Source: Candidatus Accumulibacter sp. ACC003
GTDB lineage: Bacteria > Pseudomonadota > Gammaproteobacteria > Burkholderiales > Rhodocyclaceae
Assembly: GCF_907163085.1 (NCBI RefSeq)
Contig: NZ_CAJQTX010000004.1
Coordinates: 1 to 64,000 of the forward strand
Reading direction: 5' to 3'
DNA length: 64,000 bases
Below, one piece after another: positions 32,176 through 42,467 of the stretch. Within the stretch, counting starts at the first letter, position 1. Every line of letters starts with the position of its first letter. The notes beneath the pieces are model-generated. The model worked only from the letters and a program-made list of their open reading frames with translations, made no database searches and was not told the origin of the DNA. The position numbers and the translations under genes were made by a program.

Positions 32176-32964
32176 GTGAACTTTGCATTGATCCTGCTGA
32201 TCCTGTTGCTACTCAGTGGTGCGATCTGGGTCGCCGACGCGCTGTTTTTCCGCAAGCAGCGCCTTGCCGACGCCAAGGAGCCGTGGTGGGTGGAGTACGG
32301 GGCCAGCTTTTTCCCGGTCATTCTGGTCGTCTTCGTCCTGCGCTCCTTTATCGTCGAGCCGTTCAAGATTCCGTCGGGATCGATGATTCCTACTCTGCTG
32401 GTCGGCGATTTTATTCTCGTCAATAAGTACACCTACGGCATTCGCCTGCCGGTGGCCAACGTCAAGATCATTGACGTCAACAATCCGCAGCGCGGCGACG
32501 TGATGGTCTTTCGCTACCCCGAAGACCCTTCGCTCGACTACATCAAGAGGGTCGTCGGCGTACCTGGCGACAAAGTGGCCTACCAGAACAAGAGGCTGAC
32601 GATCAATGGCGTGCCGGTGCCGACCACGCAGGTCGAGGACTATCTGCACCCCGAGCGCTTGTACTACTCCGAACAATACGTCGAGCAATTGGGCGAGGGC
32701 GAACACCGCATGCTCAATGATCAGGATGCGCCGCCGTTCATACCGCATCCAGGGCAGTTTCCGCATCGTGACAATTGCTCCTACAATAGTGCGGGGGTGA
32801 TCTGCACGGTGCCGCCCGGCGAGTACTTCATGATGGGCGACAATCGCGACAACAGCCGCGACAGCCGCTTCTGGGGTTTCGTTCCCGAAGAGAACATCGT
32901 TGGCAAGGCCTTCTTCATCTGGTTGAATTTCAGTGATTTCAAACGGATCGGTTCGTTCAAGTAA
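32176..32964 (+). CDS. lepB: signal peptidase I, 262 aa
   Basis: LepB removes signal peptides from exported proteins at the inner membrane. Two N-terminal membrane segments (about 2-18 and 45-62) precede the catalytic domain. The Ser is in IPSGSMIPTLLVGDFILVNK near residue 73, the Lys in YIKRVVGVPGDKV near 125, and GDNRDNSRDSRFWGFVP near 222 is box E. The start is GTG 32176 after AAGGAG at 32161-32166. Confidence 0.97.
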   Translation: MNFALILLILLLLSGAIWVADALFFRKQRLADAKEPWWVEYGASFFPVILVVFVLRSFIVEPFKIPSGSMIPTLLVGDFILVNKYTYGIRLPVANVKIIDVNNPQRGDVMVFRYPEDPSLDYIKRVVGVPGDKVAYQNKRLTINGVPVPTTQVEDYLHPERLYYSEQYVEQLGEGEHRMLNDQDAPPFIPHPGQFPHRDNCSYNSAGVICTVPPGEYFMMGDNRDNSRDSRFWGFVPEENIVGKAFFIWLNFSDFKRIGSFK

Positions 32965-32976
32965 GGAGCTGTGGCT

Positions 32977-33342
32977 ATGAATCGACAGCGGGGATTAGCG
33001 CTTTCGGCCTTGCTGCTGTGGGGCATAGTGATCGCTCTGGTGGCTATTCTGGTCATCCGGGTTCTTCCGGACGTCATCGATTATTACAAGATCAGGCACG
33101 CCATCAGGGCGGTTGCCGCCGATTCCAGCGGCAAGACGGTTGCCGAGATCCGGCTGGCTTACGGTAAATATGCCGAGGTCGAGCACATCAAGACGCTGGG
33201 GCCAACTGATCTTGATATCTTCAAAGAAGATGGCCAGGTGATCGTGGCTTTTGCCTACGAGCGGAAGATTCCCCTGGTGGCCAACGTCAGCCTGCTGATC
33301 GATTTCAGCAGTTCGGCGTCGGCGCGTGATTCCGGCCAATGA
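32977..33342 (+). CDS. DUF4845 membrane protein, 121 aa
   Basis: A short protein with one N-terminal membrane helix (LSALLLWGIVIALVAILVIRVLP) after a basic RQRG start, and a soluble tail with VIDYYKIRHAIRAVA and YERKIPLVANVSLLIDFS. This is the DUF4845 protein regularly found between lepB and rnc in betaproteobacteria; its function is unknown. ATG 32977 is eight bases after AAGGAG, whereas GTG 32971 would be too close. Confidence 0.85.
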   Translation: MNRQRGLALSALLLWGIVIALVAILVIRVLPDVIDYYKIRHAIRAVAADSSGKTVAEIRLAYGKYAEVEHIKTLGPTDLDIFKEDGQVIVAFAYERKIPLVANVSLLIDFSSSASARDSGQ

Positions 33343-34016
33343 GCGAAGCCTCACTCGAACGGGCGTTCGGCCACCAGTTTCAGGATCGCGAACTCCTGCA
33401 GACGGCACTGACGCACCGCAGTTACTGTTCGCCGCACAATGAACGGCTCGAGTTCCTCGGCGACGCCATTCTCAGTGCGGTCATCGCGCGCCGTTTGTTC
33501 GAGCGCTTTCCGATGCTTCCTGAAGGCGATCTGTCGCGCTTGCGCGCCAATCTGGTGCGCCAGGACAGCTTGCACCAGCACGCTTTGACGCTTGCGCTCG
33601 GTGACTTTCTGCTCCTTGGCGAGGGCGAGCAGAAAAGTGGTGGGCATCGCCGCCCATCGATTCTGGCCGATGCCCTCGAAGCCTTGTTTGGCGCGGTCTG
33701 GCTGGACGCCGGTTTTGACGCCGCCAGTGCCGTCATCCTGCGCCTGTATCAAGGCATGCTCGAGCAACTGACGGCGACTCCCGGACAGGAAATCAAGGAC
33801 GCCAAGACGCGCTTGCAGGAGTATCTGCAGGGCCGACGACTTGCTTTGCCACAATATTCGCTGACCGCCACCGAGGGCGAGGCGCATGCGCAGCACTTCC
33901 GGGTGGCTTGTGTGATCGATTCGAAGCACATCCGTAGCGAGGGCAGTGGTGCAACGCGCCGAGCCGCGGAACAAATGGCCGCTGAACGCGCGCTGGAAAG
34001 GCTCTCCGCATCATGA
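33339..34016 (+). CDS. rnc: ribonuclease III, 225 aa
   Basis: RNase III cuts double-stranded RNA, including the rRNA precursor. The signature NERLEFLGDAILSAVIA near residue 36 and the second metal-site block DALEALFGAVWLDAGF near 110 form the catalytic domain. A double-stranded-RNA-binding domain fills about 155-222 (DAKTRLQEYLQ to the end). It overlaps the preceding gene and era by four bases each. Confidence 0.97.
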   Translation: MSEASLERAFGHQFQDRELLQTALTHRSYCSPHNERLEFLGDAILSAVIARRLFERFPMLPEGDLSRLRANLVRQDSLHQHALTLALGDFLLLGEGEQKSGGHRRPSILADALEALFGAVWLDAGFDAASAVILRLYQGMLEQLTATPGQEIKDAKTRLQEYLQGRRLALPQYSLTATEGEAHAQHFRVACVIDSKHIRSEGSGATRRAAEQMAAERALERLSAS

Positions 34017-34903
34017 GTGAAGTCGCCATCCGCTCCGGGCAGATTGCCATTATTGGTCGGCCGAACGTCGGCAAGTCGACCTTGCTCAACGCACTGATCG
34101 GCGAAAAGGTCAGCATCGTCTCGCAACGCGCGCAGACGACCCGCCACCGGATCATCGGCATCCGTACCGACGCCGATGCGCAGTACGTTTTCGTCGATAC
34201 GCCGGGTTTTCAGACCAAGCACGGCAACGCCCTGAATCAGATGATGAATCGCGGCGTCAGGCAGGTCCTGGCCGAGGTCGACGTGGTGCTGTTCGTCGTC
34301 GAAGCCGGTCGCTTCGACGAGCGCGACCGTGCCGTGCGCCAACTCGTCCCGGACGGCTGCCCGGTGATCATCGTCGTGAACAAGATCGATCAGATCAAGA
34401 ACAAGGCCGACCTGTTGCCGTATCTTGGGCGACTCGGCAGTGAGGGCGATTTTGCGGCGCTCATTCCGCTCAGCGCGACGCGTCATGCACAACTCGATGT
34501 GCTCCTCGCCGAGACTCGCAAGCACTTGCCGAACGACGAGTTGCTTTACGGTGAGGACGAGATCACCGACCGCAGCGAACGCTTCCTGGCCGCCGAATAC
34601 ATTCGTGAAAAGCTCTTCCGCCTGATCGGCGACGAATTGCCGTATGGCGCCGCCGTCGATATCGAGAAGTTCGAGCTCGAGGGTGAACTGCGCCGCATCA
34701 GCGCGGCGATTGTCGTCGATCGCGCTGGACACAAGGCGATCGTCATCGGCCGTGCTGGCGAAGTCGTCAAACGAATCGCTTCCGAGGCCCGCCAGGATAT
34801 GGAGCGGATGTTCGGCGGGAAGGTCTTCCTGGAAGTATTTGTCAAGGTCAAGTCGGGTTGGGCCGACGATGCGCAACTGCTCAAGAGCCTCGGCTACGAG
34901 TAG
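34013..34903 (+). CDS. era: GTPase Era, 296 aa
   Basis: Era binds 16S rRNA and helps 30S assembly. GTPase motifs GRPNVGKSTLLNAL, DTPGFQTKH and NKIDQIKNK are followed by the KH domain (about 205-285: RRISAAIVVDRAGHKAIVIGRAG). Length is normal. The rnc-era-recO order is conserved. Confidence 0.97.
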   Translation: MSEVAIRSGQIAIIGRPNVGKSTLLNALIGEKVSIVSQRAQTTRHRIIGIRTDADAQYVFVDTPGFQTKHGNALNQMMNRGVRQVLAEVDVVLFVVEAGRFDERDRAVRQLVPDGCPVIIVVNKIDQIKNKADLLPYLGRLGSEGDFAALIPLSATRHAQLDVLLAETRKHLPNDELLYGEDEITDRSERFLAAEYIREKLFRLIGDELPYGAAVDIEKFELEGELRRISAAIVVDRAGHKAIVIGRAGEVVKRIASEARQDMERMFGGKVFLEVFVKVKSGWADDAQLLKSLGYE

Positions 34904-34959
34904 CCACAAGGGGCACAACAGCGAATGGCTTCGTTGCGCGCCGGCCAGCGAGTCGGTAA

Positions 34960-35676
34960 GTGAATCAGCGGCACAAGGTCGATGCCCAGCCCGCTTTCGT
35001 GCTGCACGCCTACCCTTATAGCGAAACCAGTCTGATCATCGACGTCTTTTCGCGCGACTTTGGTCGTGTCGCCCTCCTGGCGCGTGGCGCGCGGCGGCCA
35101 CGATCGGCCTTGCGCGGCGTTTTGCTGGCCTTCCAGCCACTCGAAGTCGGCTGGGCTGGCAGGGGTGAGGTGCAAACGCTGATGAAGGCCGAGTGGCGCG
35201 GTGGCCAGCCACTGCTGGCCGGCAAAGCCCTGTTCTGTGGCTATTACCTCAATGAGTTGCTGATGCATCTGCTACCGCGCGAGGACGCACATGCGCGACT
35301 GTTCGCCGCGTATGGCGAGACCTTGCGGCGCTTTGCCGATGGTGCGCAGGAAGCGGATTTGCGCTGTTTCGAACGGGCGCTGCTGCAAGAACTCGGCTAT
35401 GGCCTGCTCCTCGAGAACGATGCCGACGGTCTGGCGGTCGACGCCAGCGCGCATTACGGCTACGAGATCGAGCGTGGTCCGGTGCGCTTGCCGGGCCCCG
35501 GCAACTCGGCGCTGGCGGTCAGCGGCAGAACGTTGATCGACCTGGCGCGCGAAGATTTTTCCGATCCGCGCTCGCTGGCCGAGGCCAAGCAGCTGATGCG
35601 CACGCTGATCGGCCACTACACCGGCGGCAGGCGCCTGGCGAGTCGCAGGATTTTCAGGGAGCTACAGGAACTATGA
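34960..35676 (+). CDS. recO: DNA repair protein RecO, 238 aa
   Basis: RecO loads RecA on SSB-coated single strands with RecR. An N-terminal OB fold (about 5-80, [36 protein letters not shown]) precedes a helical part. The zinc-binding cysteines of some RecO proteins are absent, as in many proteobacteria. The start is GTG 34960. It overlaps pdxJ by four bases. Confidence 0.93.
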   Translation: MNQRHKVDAQPAFVLHAYPYSETSLIIDVFSRDFGRVALLARGARRPRSALRGVLLAFQPLEVGWAGRGEVQTLMKAEWRGGQPLLAGKALFCGYYLNELLMHLLPREDAHARLFAAYGETLRRFADGAQEADLRCFERALLQELGYGLLLENDADGLAVDASAHYGYEIERGPVRLPGPGNSALAVSGRTLIDLAREDFSDPRSLAEAKQLMRTLIGHYTGGRRLASRRIFRELQEL

Positions 35677-36434
35677 TCGAACTGGGCGTCAATATCGACC
35701 ACGTGGCGACGATCCGACAGGCGCGCGGCACCTACGAGCCCGATCCGGTCTGGGCGGCGGTCGAGGCACACCTCGGCGGTGCCGACGGGATCACCATCCA
35801 CCTGCGCGAGGACCGGCGGCACATTCAGGACGCCGACGTCGAGAAGCTGCGCGAACTGGCGCAGATCAAGCTCAACCTCGAAATGGCGGCGACCGACGAG
35901 ATGGTCGCCATCGCCTGTCGGATCAAGCCGCAGATGGCGATGCTGGTGCCCGAGGGCCGGCATGAAGTGACCACCGAAGGCGGCCTCGACGTCCTGGCGC
36001 AGGAAACCATGCTGGCTCGGGCGGTGGCGCGGCTTGCCGACGCCGGCATCGTCAGCAGCGTTTTCATCAACGCCGAGCCGGCGCAGGTCGAGGCTGCGGC
36101 ACGGATCGGCGCACGCGTCTGCGAGATCCACACCGGCCCTTATGCGCACGCCTTCTACACCCAGGGCCGCGATCCCGAAAGTGCGGCGGTGCTCGCCGAG
36201 ATCGAGAAAGTCCGGCGGGCTGGCGAAGTCGTTCGCCAGCTCGGGATGCGCTTCAACGCCGGGCACGCGCTCAACTACTTCAACGTCCAGCCGGTGGCGC
36301 AGCTGGCCGGCATCCGCGAATTGCACATCGGGCACGCGATCATCAGTCGGGCGGTGTTCGTCGGCCTGCGCGAAGCGGTGCGTGAAATGAAGCGCCTGCT
36401 GCGCGAAGCGCAGCTGCCCGGGTACGCGCCATGA
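35673..36434 (+). CDS. pdxJ: pyridoxine 5'-phosphate synthase, 253 aa
   Basis: PdxJ joins 1-deoxyxylulose-5-phosphate and 3-amino-2-oxopropyl phosphate into the vitamin B6 ring. [17 protein letters not shown] at the start, [17 protein letters not shown] near 48 and [17 protein letters not shown] near 212 are family blocks of this TIM barrel. It overlaps recO and acpS by four bases each. Confidence 0.97.
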   Translation: MIELGVNIDHVATIRQARGTYEPDPVWAAVEAHLGGADGITIHLREDRRHIQDADVEKLRELAQIKLNLEMAATDEMVAIACRIKPQMAMLVPEGRHEVTTEGGLDVLAQETMLARAVARLADAGIVSSVFINAEPAQVEAAARIGARVCEIHTGPYAHAFYTQGRDPESAAVLAEIEKVRRAGEVVRQLGMRFNAGHALNYFNVQPVAQLAGIRELHIGHAIISRAVFVGLREAVREMKRLLREAQLPGYAP

Positions 36435-36808
36435 TCGCCGGCATCGGCACCGACATTGTTGCCGTCGCTCGTCTCGGTACGCTCTACGAGCGGCACGGGC
36501 AGCGGGCGCTGACGAAGTTGCTGTCGCCGCGCGAGTGCGTCGAGTTTGCCGGCACCCGCCAGCCGGCGCGCTTTCTCGCCAAGCGTTTTGCCGCCAAGGA
36601 AGCCTTCGGCAAGGCGCTCGGCATCGGCCTGGCGGCGCCGGCGACCTTGCCGAATATCGGTGTCGCGCACGATTCGCTGGGCCGGCCGCTCTTCGAGTAC
36701 GCGGCGTCGCTGGCTGCCCACCTGGCGCAGCGAGGGCTGGTCGCCCACCTGTCGATCAGCGATGAGCAGGACTTCGCGGTCGCTTTCGTGATCATGGAGC
36801 ACCAATGA
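36431..36808 (+). CDS. acpS: holo-ACP synthase, 125 aa
   Basis: AcpS moves the phosphopantetheine arm from CoA to [17 protein letters not shown] at the start carries the Mg-binding Asp, and [15 protein letters not shown] near 54 carries the Glu-Lys pair. Length is normal. Its substrate acpP is encoded in the same window. Confidence 0.96.
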   Translation: MIAGIGTDIVAVARLGTLYERHGQRALTKLLSPRECVEFAGTRQPARFLAKRFAAKEAFGKALGIGLAAPATLPNIGVAHDSLGRPLFEYAASLAAHLAQRGLVAHLSISDEQDFAVAFVIMEHQ

Positions 36809-37857
36809 AAGACGCTCTCGACGCGCCCGGCAAGCTGCCGCTCGGGCCGCTGATGATCGACCTCGCTGGCCTCGAGCTGTCGGCTGTCGAGCGCCAGCGT
36901 TTGTGCCATCCGCTGGTCGGTGGCGTGATTCTGTTTTCCCGCAACTACCAATCGCCCGAACAGCTCGCGCGCCTGACGGCGGCGGTGCATGCGCTGCGCG
37001 TGCCGCCGTTGCCGATTGCCATCGACCACGAGGGGGGACGAGTGCAGCGCTGCCGGCAAGGCTTCACGCCGCTACCGCCGATGCGTCGTCTCGGCGAGTT
37101 GTGGGATGAGCAGCGAGCGCCGGCCTTGGCCAGCGCCCGTGCGCTGGCCTACGTCCTGGCCGCCGAATTGCGCGCGCGCGGCGTTGATCTGTCGTTTACG
37201 CCGGTCCTGGACCTCGACTGGGGGCGCAGCAGCGTCATCGGCGATCGCTCTTTCCATGCGCATCCCGAGGCCGTCGTCGCCTTGGCCGGAGCGTTCATCG
37301 ACGGCTTGCACAGTGCTGGCATGGCCGCCTGCGGCAAACATTTCCCGGGTCACGGTTGGGCCGAGGCCGATTCGCATGTCGCCCTGCCGGTCGACGAGCG
37401 CTCCCTGGACGAAATCGCGCCCGACCTCGAACCCTACCGCCGACTGGCGCTCGACGCGGTGATGCCGGCGCACGTCATCTATCGGCAGGTGGACCACCGG
37501 CCGGCGGGTTTTTCGCCGGTCTGGAACCGTCTGCTTCGCGAAGAACTCGGTTTCACGGGCGTGATTTTCAGTGACGATCTGTCGATGGCCGGCGCTGGCG
37601 TCGCCGGTGACGTGGTGGCGCGCTGCACGGCGGCGTCGGACGCCGGTTGCGACATGCTGCTGGTGTGTAACGCACCGGATGCCGTTGGCGACGTGCTGGC
37701 CAACTGGCGGCCCGCCGCCGATCCCGTGCGCGAGGCCGCGCGGGCAAAACGCGTCGAGCGCCTGTCCCCGGCCAGCGGCACCGTCGACTGGGCGAGTTTG
37801 CAGAAAGACGCGACTTACCAGGCCGGCGTCGCCGCCGCGCAACGCCTGTCTGCTTGA
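36805..37857 (+). CDS. nagZ: beta-N-acetylhexosaminidase NagZ, 350 aa
   Basis: NagZ is a cytosolic family-3 glycosidase that removes GlcNAc from anhydro-muropeptides in cell-wall recycling. [13 protein letters not shown] near residue 70, [21 protein letters not shown] near 173 (catalytic His and loop) and [13 protein letters not shown] near 252 (nucleophile Asp) are clear. Length is normal. It is the last gene of the lepA-to-nagZ run and is followed by a terminator. Confidence 0.96.
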   Translation: MKDALDAPGKLPLGPLMIDLAGLELSAVERQRLCHPLVGGVILFSRNYQSPEQLARLTAAVHALRVPPLPIAIDHEGGRVQRCRQGFTPLPPMRRLGELWDEQRAPALASARALAYVLAAELRARGVDLSFTPVLDLDWGRSSVIGDRSFHAHPEAVVALAGAFIDGLHSAGMAACGKHFPGHGWAEADSHVALPVDERSLDEIAPDLEPYRRLALDAVMPAHVIYRQVDHRPAGFSPVWNRLLREELGFTGVIFSDDLSMAGAGVAGDVVARCTAASDAGCDMLLVCNAPDAVGDVLANWRPAADPVREAARAKRVERLSPASGTVDWASLQKDATYQAGVAAAQRLSA

Positions 37858-37869
37858 TACAAACACAAA

Positions 37870-37893
37870 AAAGGCAGCCTGGTGGGCTGCCTT
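37870..37893. terminator. bidirectional terminator between nagZ and efp
   Basis: AAAGGCAGCC (37870-37879) and GGGCTGCCTTT (37883-37893) form a stem with a short loop, with A-rich sequence on the left and T on the right. It lies 12 bases after nagZ and 82 after the end of efp, so it can serve both convergent genes. Confidence 0.8.
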
Positions 37894-37975
37894 TGTGCTG
37901 TCTTGGCTCTACGTGAGCGGCCAGCGGCGGTCGAAGAGGATAGACCCCCGCGCTGAACCGCTGGAGAATCGAGTG

Positions 37976-38533
37976 CTACTTGGCGCGCGAGCGATACTCG
38001 TTGGAACGGGTGTCGATTTCGATCTTGTCACCGATCTCGACAAAGGCTGGAACAGGCAGCTCGAAACCGGTCGCCAGGCGGGCTGGTTTGAGCACCTTGC
38101 CCGAGGTGTCACCCTTGACCGCCGGCTCGGTGTAGATCACTTCGCGAACGACGCTGCTCGGTAACTCGATCGAGATCGCCTTGCCGTTGTAGAACACCGC
38201 CTCGCAGGGCATGCCGTCTTCCAGGTAACTCAGCGCGTCGGTCATGCAGTCGGCTTCGATTTCGTACTGATTGTATTCGGCGTCCATGAACACATAGAGC
38301 GGGTCGGCGAAGTACGAATAGCTGACTTCCTTGCGCTCAAGCTGGATGACGTCGAACTTGTCGTCGGCGCGATAGACGGTCTCGGTAGGCGATTCGGTCA
38401 GCAGATTCTTCATCTTCATCTTGACCACCGAGGCGTTGCGTCCGGATTTGACGTACTCCGATTTCAGAACCACCATCGGGTTTTCGCCGACCATGAAGAC
38501 GTTTCCTATGCGAAGTTCTTGTGCGGTTTTCAT
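37976..38533 (-). CDS. efp: elongation factor P, Arg32 type, 185 aa
   Basis: EF-P rescues ribosomes stalled at polyproline. Three beta-barrel domains are expected; the tip loop reads KSGRNASVV with Arg at position 32, the subtype activated by rhamnosylation. The enzyme for that step, EarP, is encoded immediately upstream on the same strand. The Lys34 modification genes epmA/epmB are neither needed nor seen. Confidence 0.96.
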   Translation of the reverse strand: MKTAQELRIGNVFMVGENPMVVLKSEYVKSGRNASVVKMKMKNLLTESPTETVYRADDKFDVIQLERKEVSYSYFADPLYVFMDAEYNQYEIEADCMTDALSYLEDGMPCEAVFYNGKAISIELPSSVVREVIYTEPAVKGDTSGKVLKPARLATGFELPVPAFVEIGDKIEIDTRSNEYRSRAK

Positions 38534-38570
38534 CGGGTGTTCCCAGAAACAGTTATCGTCGAGCCCGCGA

Positions 38571-39767
38571 TTATAGCTTGGAACGTGCGAAGCGCAGCAG
38601 GCGGCTGCTCAGATCTTCCTGTCTGGCGAGTGTTTGCTGCCACTCCCGTGCGTGTTGGCGAAGCGTCGGGAGCTTCGCTGCCAGTGCTTGCCACGCTGCG
38701 GCGCTGATCGTCCCGACGTTCCACGCGTGCCAGAATTCGCGCAAGGCCGCCGTGCTTGCCGCCGGCAGAGCGGCGCAGTAGATCGCCAGGAAGGCGTCGA
38801 GCTTGCGCATGTGCGTCGCTTCTTCCTGTGGGTAGATGTGCCAGATCAGCGGCCGCGCGGCCCATTGCGCGCGCACGAAGGAATCTTCGCCGCGGACGAA
38901 ATTAATGTCGCAGAGCCACAGTAAGTGGTCGTAGTGGCTTTGTTCAAGGAAGGGCAGGATGCGGATTTCGAGTGCGCCGCGCTGGTAAGTGTCGCCGGCC
39001 TCGAGCGCGCGCCCGGCGTAATCCCGGATCGCCGGCAAGGTTTGCGACAGCGGCGCCAGGCAGCAAACGGGAAGGTCCGACGCCGCCCAGATCGCCAGCA
39101 GATCGCCGAGAGTGGCGTTCTCGTAGGCGAACAGCGAAACCAGCAGGCTGCCGGTGCGCGGCGGCGCGAAGCCCGCGTCTTCCCAGAAGGCCGCCTGTAA
39201 ATCGGCGTCACCGACGAAGTCGCGGCGGCGGTCGAGCAGGTCGTTCTCGCGCAGCAGGCCACCGGTGTCGCTGCTGAAGCCCGGAAAGAAGAAAAACTTG
39301 TCGAGCGGCAGTTGCGGGTGCGGCGACGGCAGCGTATGGCAGCCAGCGACCCACTCCTCGGCGCTCAGATAGTCGAGATTGATCCACACCGGGCGCGGTG
39401 AGCGTTGCGCCATGCGCTCGACGAAGGGCTCGGGAATTCGGCAGGCGAAGGTTTCCAGAACCAGGGCGGCGGGCGCCACCGTCGGGAAGCGCACGTTCCA
39501 GAGACGGACTTCGATTCCCTGTACCTCCTGGACCTCTAGCGTCGGGTCCACTTGCCGACAGAGCAGCTTGAATGTCGCCAGCTCGTCGACCCACAGGCGT
39601 ACGCGCAAATGCTGCTCGCTGGCCAGCTGTCGGGCCAGGCGCCAGCAGATGCCGATGTCGCCGAAGTTGTCGATGATCTTGCAGAAGACATCGCAATCGG
39701 GGCTGGCGGCGCTCGGCGGCACGAGTGGCGAGGGTGGCGAGGGTGGCAAAGGCGGCAAGGGTGGCAC
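38571..39767 (-). CDS. earP: EF-P arginine rhamnosyltransferase EarP, 398 aa
   Basis: EarP transfers rhamnose from dTDP-rhamnose to Arg32 of [24 protein letters not shown] near residue 30 holds the conserved catalytic Asp region, [15 protein letters not shown] near 126 is a family block, and [30 protein letters not shown] near 315 is the nucleotide-sugar site. It lies 37 bases upstream of efp. The first ~20 residues are a low-complexity Pro/Ser/Leu stretch encoded by a short tandem repeat (39720-39767), so the true start may be later, for example an in-frame GTG near 39722. Confidence 0.92.
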   Translation of the reverse strand: MPPLPPLPPSPPSPLVPPSAASPDCDVFCKIIDNFGDIGICWRLARQLASEQHLRVRLWVDELATFKLLCRQVDPTLEVQEVQGIEVRLWNVRFPTVAPAALVLETFACRIPEPFVERMAQRSPRPVWINLDYLSAEEWVAGCHTLPSPHPQLPLDKFFFFPGFSSDTGGLLRENDLLDRRRDFVGDADLQAAFWEDAGFAPPRTGSLLVSLFAYENATLGDLLAIWAASDLPVCCLAPLSQTLPAIRDYAGRALEAGDTYQRGALEIRILPFLEQSHYDHLLWLCDINFVRGEDSFVRAQWAARPLIWHIYPQEEATHMRKLDAFLAIYCAALPAASTAALREFWHAWNVGTISAAAWQALAAKLPTLRQHAREWQQTLARQEDLSSRLLRFARSKL

Positions 39768-39829
39768 TGGCGAGCGTGATAAGATCGAGAACGCTATCCT
39801 ACGTCAGTCGGCGGCCGCCGCGTATGCTC

Positions 39830-41647
39830 ATGGAACAATCCTTCGACGCCAAATCCCTGCTGGCCACGCTGACCGAACTGCCCGGCGTCTATCGGATGAT
39901 CGACAGTGCCGATACGGTGCTCTACGTCGGCAAGGCCAAGAACCTCAAGAAGCGTGTCGCCTCGTATTTCCGCGATCGTCACCCGAGTCCGCGCATCGCG
40001 CTGATGGTCGCGCAGATTGCCCGCGTCGATACCACGGTGACGCGTTCGGAAGCCGAGGCGCTACTGCTCGAAAACAATCTGATCAAGAGCCTGTCACCGC
40101 GCTACAACATCCTCTTTCGCGACGACAAGTCGTACCCGTACATCGTCCTGACGCACGACCGTTATCCGCGCCTGGGCTTCTTTCGTGGCACGACCGACCG
40201 GCGCGCCGACTACTTTGGCCCCTTTCCCTCGGTATTGGCGGTGCGCGAGAGCATTCATCTGCTACAGAAGATGTTTCGCCTGCGCACCTGCGAGAATGGC
40301 GTCTTCAACAACCGCTCGCGACCGTGCCTGCTGTACCAGATCAAGCGCTGTTCGGCGCCCTGCGTCGGGCTGGTCGAAGCCGAGCCTTACGCTGCCGACG
40401 TCGACATGGCCAGCCTCTTCCTGCAGGGCCGCCAGCAGGACGTCATCGGCCGCCTGTCGACGGCGATGGACCAGGCGGCAGAGAGGCTCGCCTTCGAAGA
40501 GGCGGCGCTGTGCCGTGACCAGATTCAATCCTTGCGGCAGGTGCAGGACCGGCAGTACGTCGATAGCGACAAGGGCGGCGACGTGGACATCGTCGCCGCC
40601 GTCGAAGAGCAGGGCCTGCTGTGCGTCAACCTGGCGATGGTTCGCGGTGGCCGGCATCTCGGCGACCGGCCGCAGTTTCCGGTCAACGCCGCCGATTGTT
40701 CGGCCAGCGAAGCCTTGAGCGCTTTTCTCGCGCAGCACTACCTGGCGCACCCGATCCCCCTGCAGATTCTGGTCAATCGGCCCAGCGCCGACGGCGAGCT
40801 GGCCGATTGGCTCAGCGAAGCAGCCGGGCGGCCGGTCAAGGTCGCCGAGCCGAGGCTGACGATGCACCGCGTGTGGGTGGAAATGGCCGAACAGAACGCA
40901 CGCCTGGCGATCACCGCGCGGCGAAGCATGCTGTCGCGGCAGGGGCTGCGGCTTGAAGCCCTGTGCCAGACGCTGGCGCTCGAAGTCGACGACGACAAGG
41001 AGGCGCGTATCGAATGCTTCGACATCAGCCACACGCAAGGCGACGCGACGGTCGCCGCGTGCGTCGTCTTCCAGGGCAGCGGCATGCGCAAGTCCGACTA
41101 CCGCCGCTTCAATATTCGCGACATCCAGCCGGGTGACGACTACGCGGCGATCCGGCAGGCGGTCATGCGTCGCTACGACAAGCTGCTGACCGGCGCCGCG
41201 CCGGTGCCGACGCTGATTCTGATCGACGGCGGCAGCGGCCAGGTCAGCGCGGCGCTCTCGGCACTCGCTGAGCTCGGTCTGGCGCAGCTGCCGATCGTCG
41301 GCGTCGCCAAGGGCGAGGCGCGCAAGCCGGGGCTGGAAACGCTGATTTTCGCGGATGGCCGCGACCCGTTACAATTACCGCCTGAACATCCCGCGCTGCA
41401 TCTGATCCAGGAAGTTCGCGATGAGGCGCATCGCTTTGCCGTTTCCGGCCATCGTGCCAGGCGTGGCAAGGCCGTGCGAACGTCGCGGCTCGAAGAGATC
41501 GCCGGTATTGGGCCAAAGCGGCGCAAAGCGCTGATCTCTCGTTTTGGCGGCTTGCAAGGCATTTCGGACGCCGGGATTGACCAACTGACAGCGGTTCCAG
41601 GAATCAGCCGGGAACTCGCCGAGAAAATTTACGCGGCTTTGCACTGA
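39830..41647 (+). CDS. uvrC: excinuclease ABC subunit C, 605 aa
   Basis: UvrC makes both incisions in nucleotide-excision repair. The GIY-YIG domain (LPGVYRMIDSADTVLYVGKAKNLKKRVASYF) is near residues 13-45. A UVR region is near 205-240, and the RNase-H-like C-terminal nuclease has ECFDISHTQGDATVAACVVF near 395. It ends in a helix-hairpin-helix pair. ATG 39830 is used; ATG 39824 is two codons earlier. The much longer open frame upstream lies over the repetitive earP start and is not supported. Confidence 0.95.
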   Translation: MEQSFDAKSLLATLTELPGVYRMIDSADTVLYVGKAKNLKKRVASYFRDRHPSPRIALMVAQIARVDTTVTRSEAEALLLENNLIKSLSPRYNILFRDDKSYPYIVLTHDRYPRLGFFRGTTDRRADYFGPFPSVLAVRESIHLLQKMFRLRTCENGVFNNRSRPCLLYQIKRCSAPCVGLVEAEPYAADVDMASLFLQGRQQDVIGRLSTAMDQAAERLAFEEAALCRDQIQSLRQVQDRQYVDSDKGGDVDIVAAVEEQGLLCVNLAMVRGGRHLGDRPQFPVNAADCSASEALSAFLAQHYLAHPIPLQILVNRPSADGELADWLSEAAGRPVKVAEPRLTMHRVWVEMAEQNARLAITARRSMLSRQGLRLEALCQTLALEVDDDKEARIECFDISHTQGDATVAACVVFQGSGMRKSDYRRFNIRDIQPGDDYAAIRQAVMRRYDKLLTGAAPVPTLILIDGGSGQVSAALSALAELGLAQLPIVGVAKGEARKPGLETLIFADGRDPLQLPPEHPALHLIQEVRDEAHRFAVSGHRARRGKAVRTSRLEEIAGIGPKRRKALISRFGGLQGISDAGIDQLTAVPGISRELAEKIYAALH

Positions 41648-42225
41648 TGCCACTGAACATACCGATTCTGCTGACCTGGCTGCGGATCATCCTGATCCCG
41701 CTGATGATCGCCATCTACTACGTCCCCGAGTCATGGGTGCACGCTGTCGGTCGCGACCAGGCGGCGACGGCGGTGTTCGTCGTCGCGGCGATCACCGATT
41801 GGCTCGACGGCTACCTCGCGCGGCGCTGGCAACAGACCTCGGCCTTCGGCGCCTTCCTCGACCCGGTGGCCGACAAATTGATGGTCGCCGCCGCGCTGAT
41901 CGTCCTCGTCCAGCTCGACCGGCTCGACGCCATACTGGCGGCGATCATCATTGGCCGCGAAATCACCATTTCGGCACTGCGCGAATGGATGGCGCAGATC
42001 GGCGCGCATCGCAGCGTCGCCGTATCGATGATCGGCAAGGTCAAGACGGCGGCACAGATGGTCGCCATTCCGTTGCTGCTCTATCACGCGCCCTTCGCCG
42101 GCGTGGACGTTTCGCTGGCCGGCACCTGGCTGATCTACATCGCCGCCGTACTGACGCTATGGTCGATGGGATATTACATGCGGATGGCTTGGCCGCACCT
42201 CATCGAAGAGGACCGCAAGCGCTGA
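41647..42225 (+). CDS. pgsA: phosphatidylglycerophosphate synthase, 192 aa
   Basis: PgsA makes phosphatidylglycerophosphate from CDP-diacylglycerol and glycerol-3-phosphate in the inner membrane. The CDP-alcohol phosphotransferase motif DWLDGYLARRWQQTSAFGAF plus LDPVADKL is near residues 57-80. Four or more membrane helices are visible. Its start shares one base with the uvrC stop, and the uvrC-pgsA pair followed by tRNA genes is widespread. Confidence 0.95.
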   Translation: MPLNIPILLTWLRIILIPLMIAIYYVPESWVHAVGRDQAATAVFVVAAITDWLDGYLARRWQQTSAFGAFLDPVADKLMVAAALIVLVQLDRLDAILAAIIIGREITISALREWMAQIGAHRSVAVSMIGKVKTAAQMVAIPLLLYHAPFAGVDVSLAGTWLIYIAAVLTLWSMGYYMRMAWPHLIEEDRKR

Positions 42226-42285
42226 TCAGGACGCCGACGACGACGCCGACGAGGCGGCCGATCGGCGATCAATGGCAAACAAGCA

Positions 42286-42313
42286 TTGACAGTAATGGGC
42301 AGGCCTTTATAAT
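42286..42313 (+). promoter_or_regulatory. consensus sigma-70 promoter of the tRNA genes
   Basis: TTGACA (42286-42291) and TATAAT (42308-42313) with 16 bases between, 16 bases before tRNA-Gly. Both boxes match the consensus exactly, as expected for a strongly expressed stable-RNA operon. Confidence 0.85.
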
Positions 42314-42328
42314 GCGCCTTCGCTTCAT

Positions 42329-42404
42329 GCGGGAGTAGCTCAGTTGGTAGAGCGATACCTTGCCAAGGTATAGGTCGAGAGTTCGAGACTCTTCTCCCGC
42401 TCCA
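42329..42404 (+). tRNA. tRNA-Gly (GCC)
   Basis: A 76-nt cloverleaf. The acceptor stem GCGGGAG pairs with CTCCCGC, the D arm contains AGCTCAGTTGGTAGAGC, the anticodon loop is CTTGCCAAG with anticodon GCC, the T arm contains GTTCGAGAC, and CCA is encoded at the end. Confidence 0.97.
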
Positions 42405-42467
42405 CATTTCCTGCCGAGTGGCCAGTTTTTCCGCCCTCAACGGCAGCTCCTACCGTCAGGTAGGCAC

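Noticed and set aside
39379-40518. 379-codon plus-strand frame
   Set aside because: It crosses antisense earP, the tandem repeat and out-of-frame uvrC; chance read-through.
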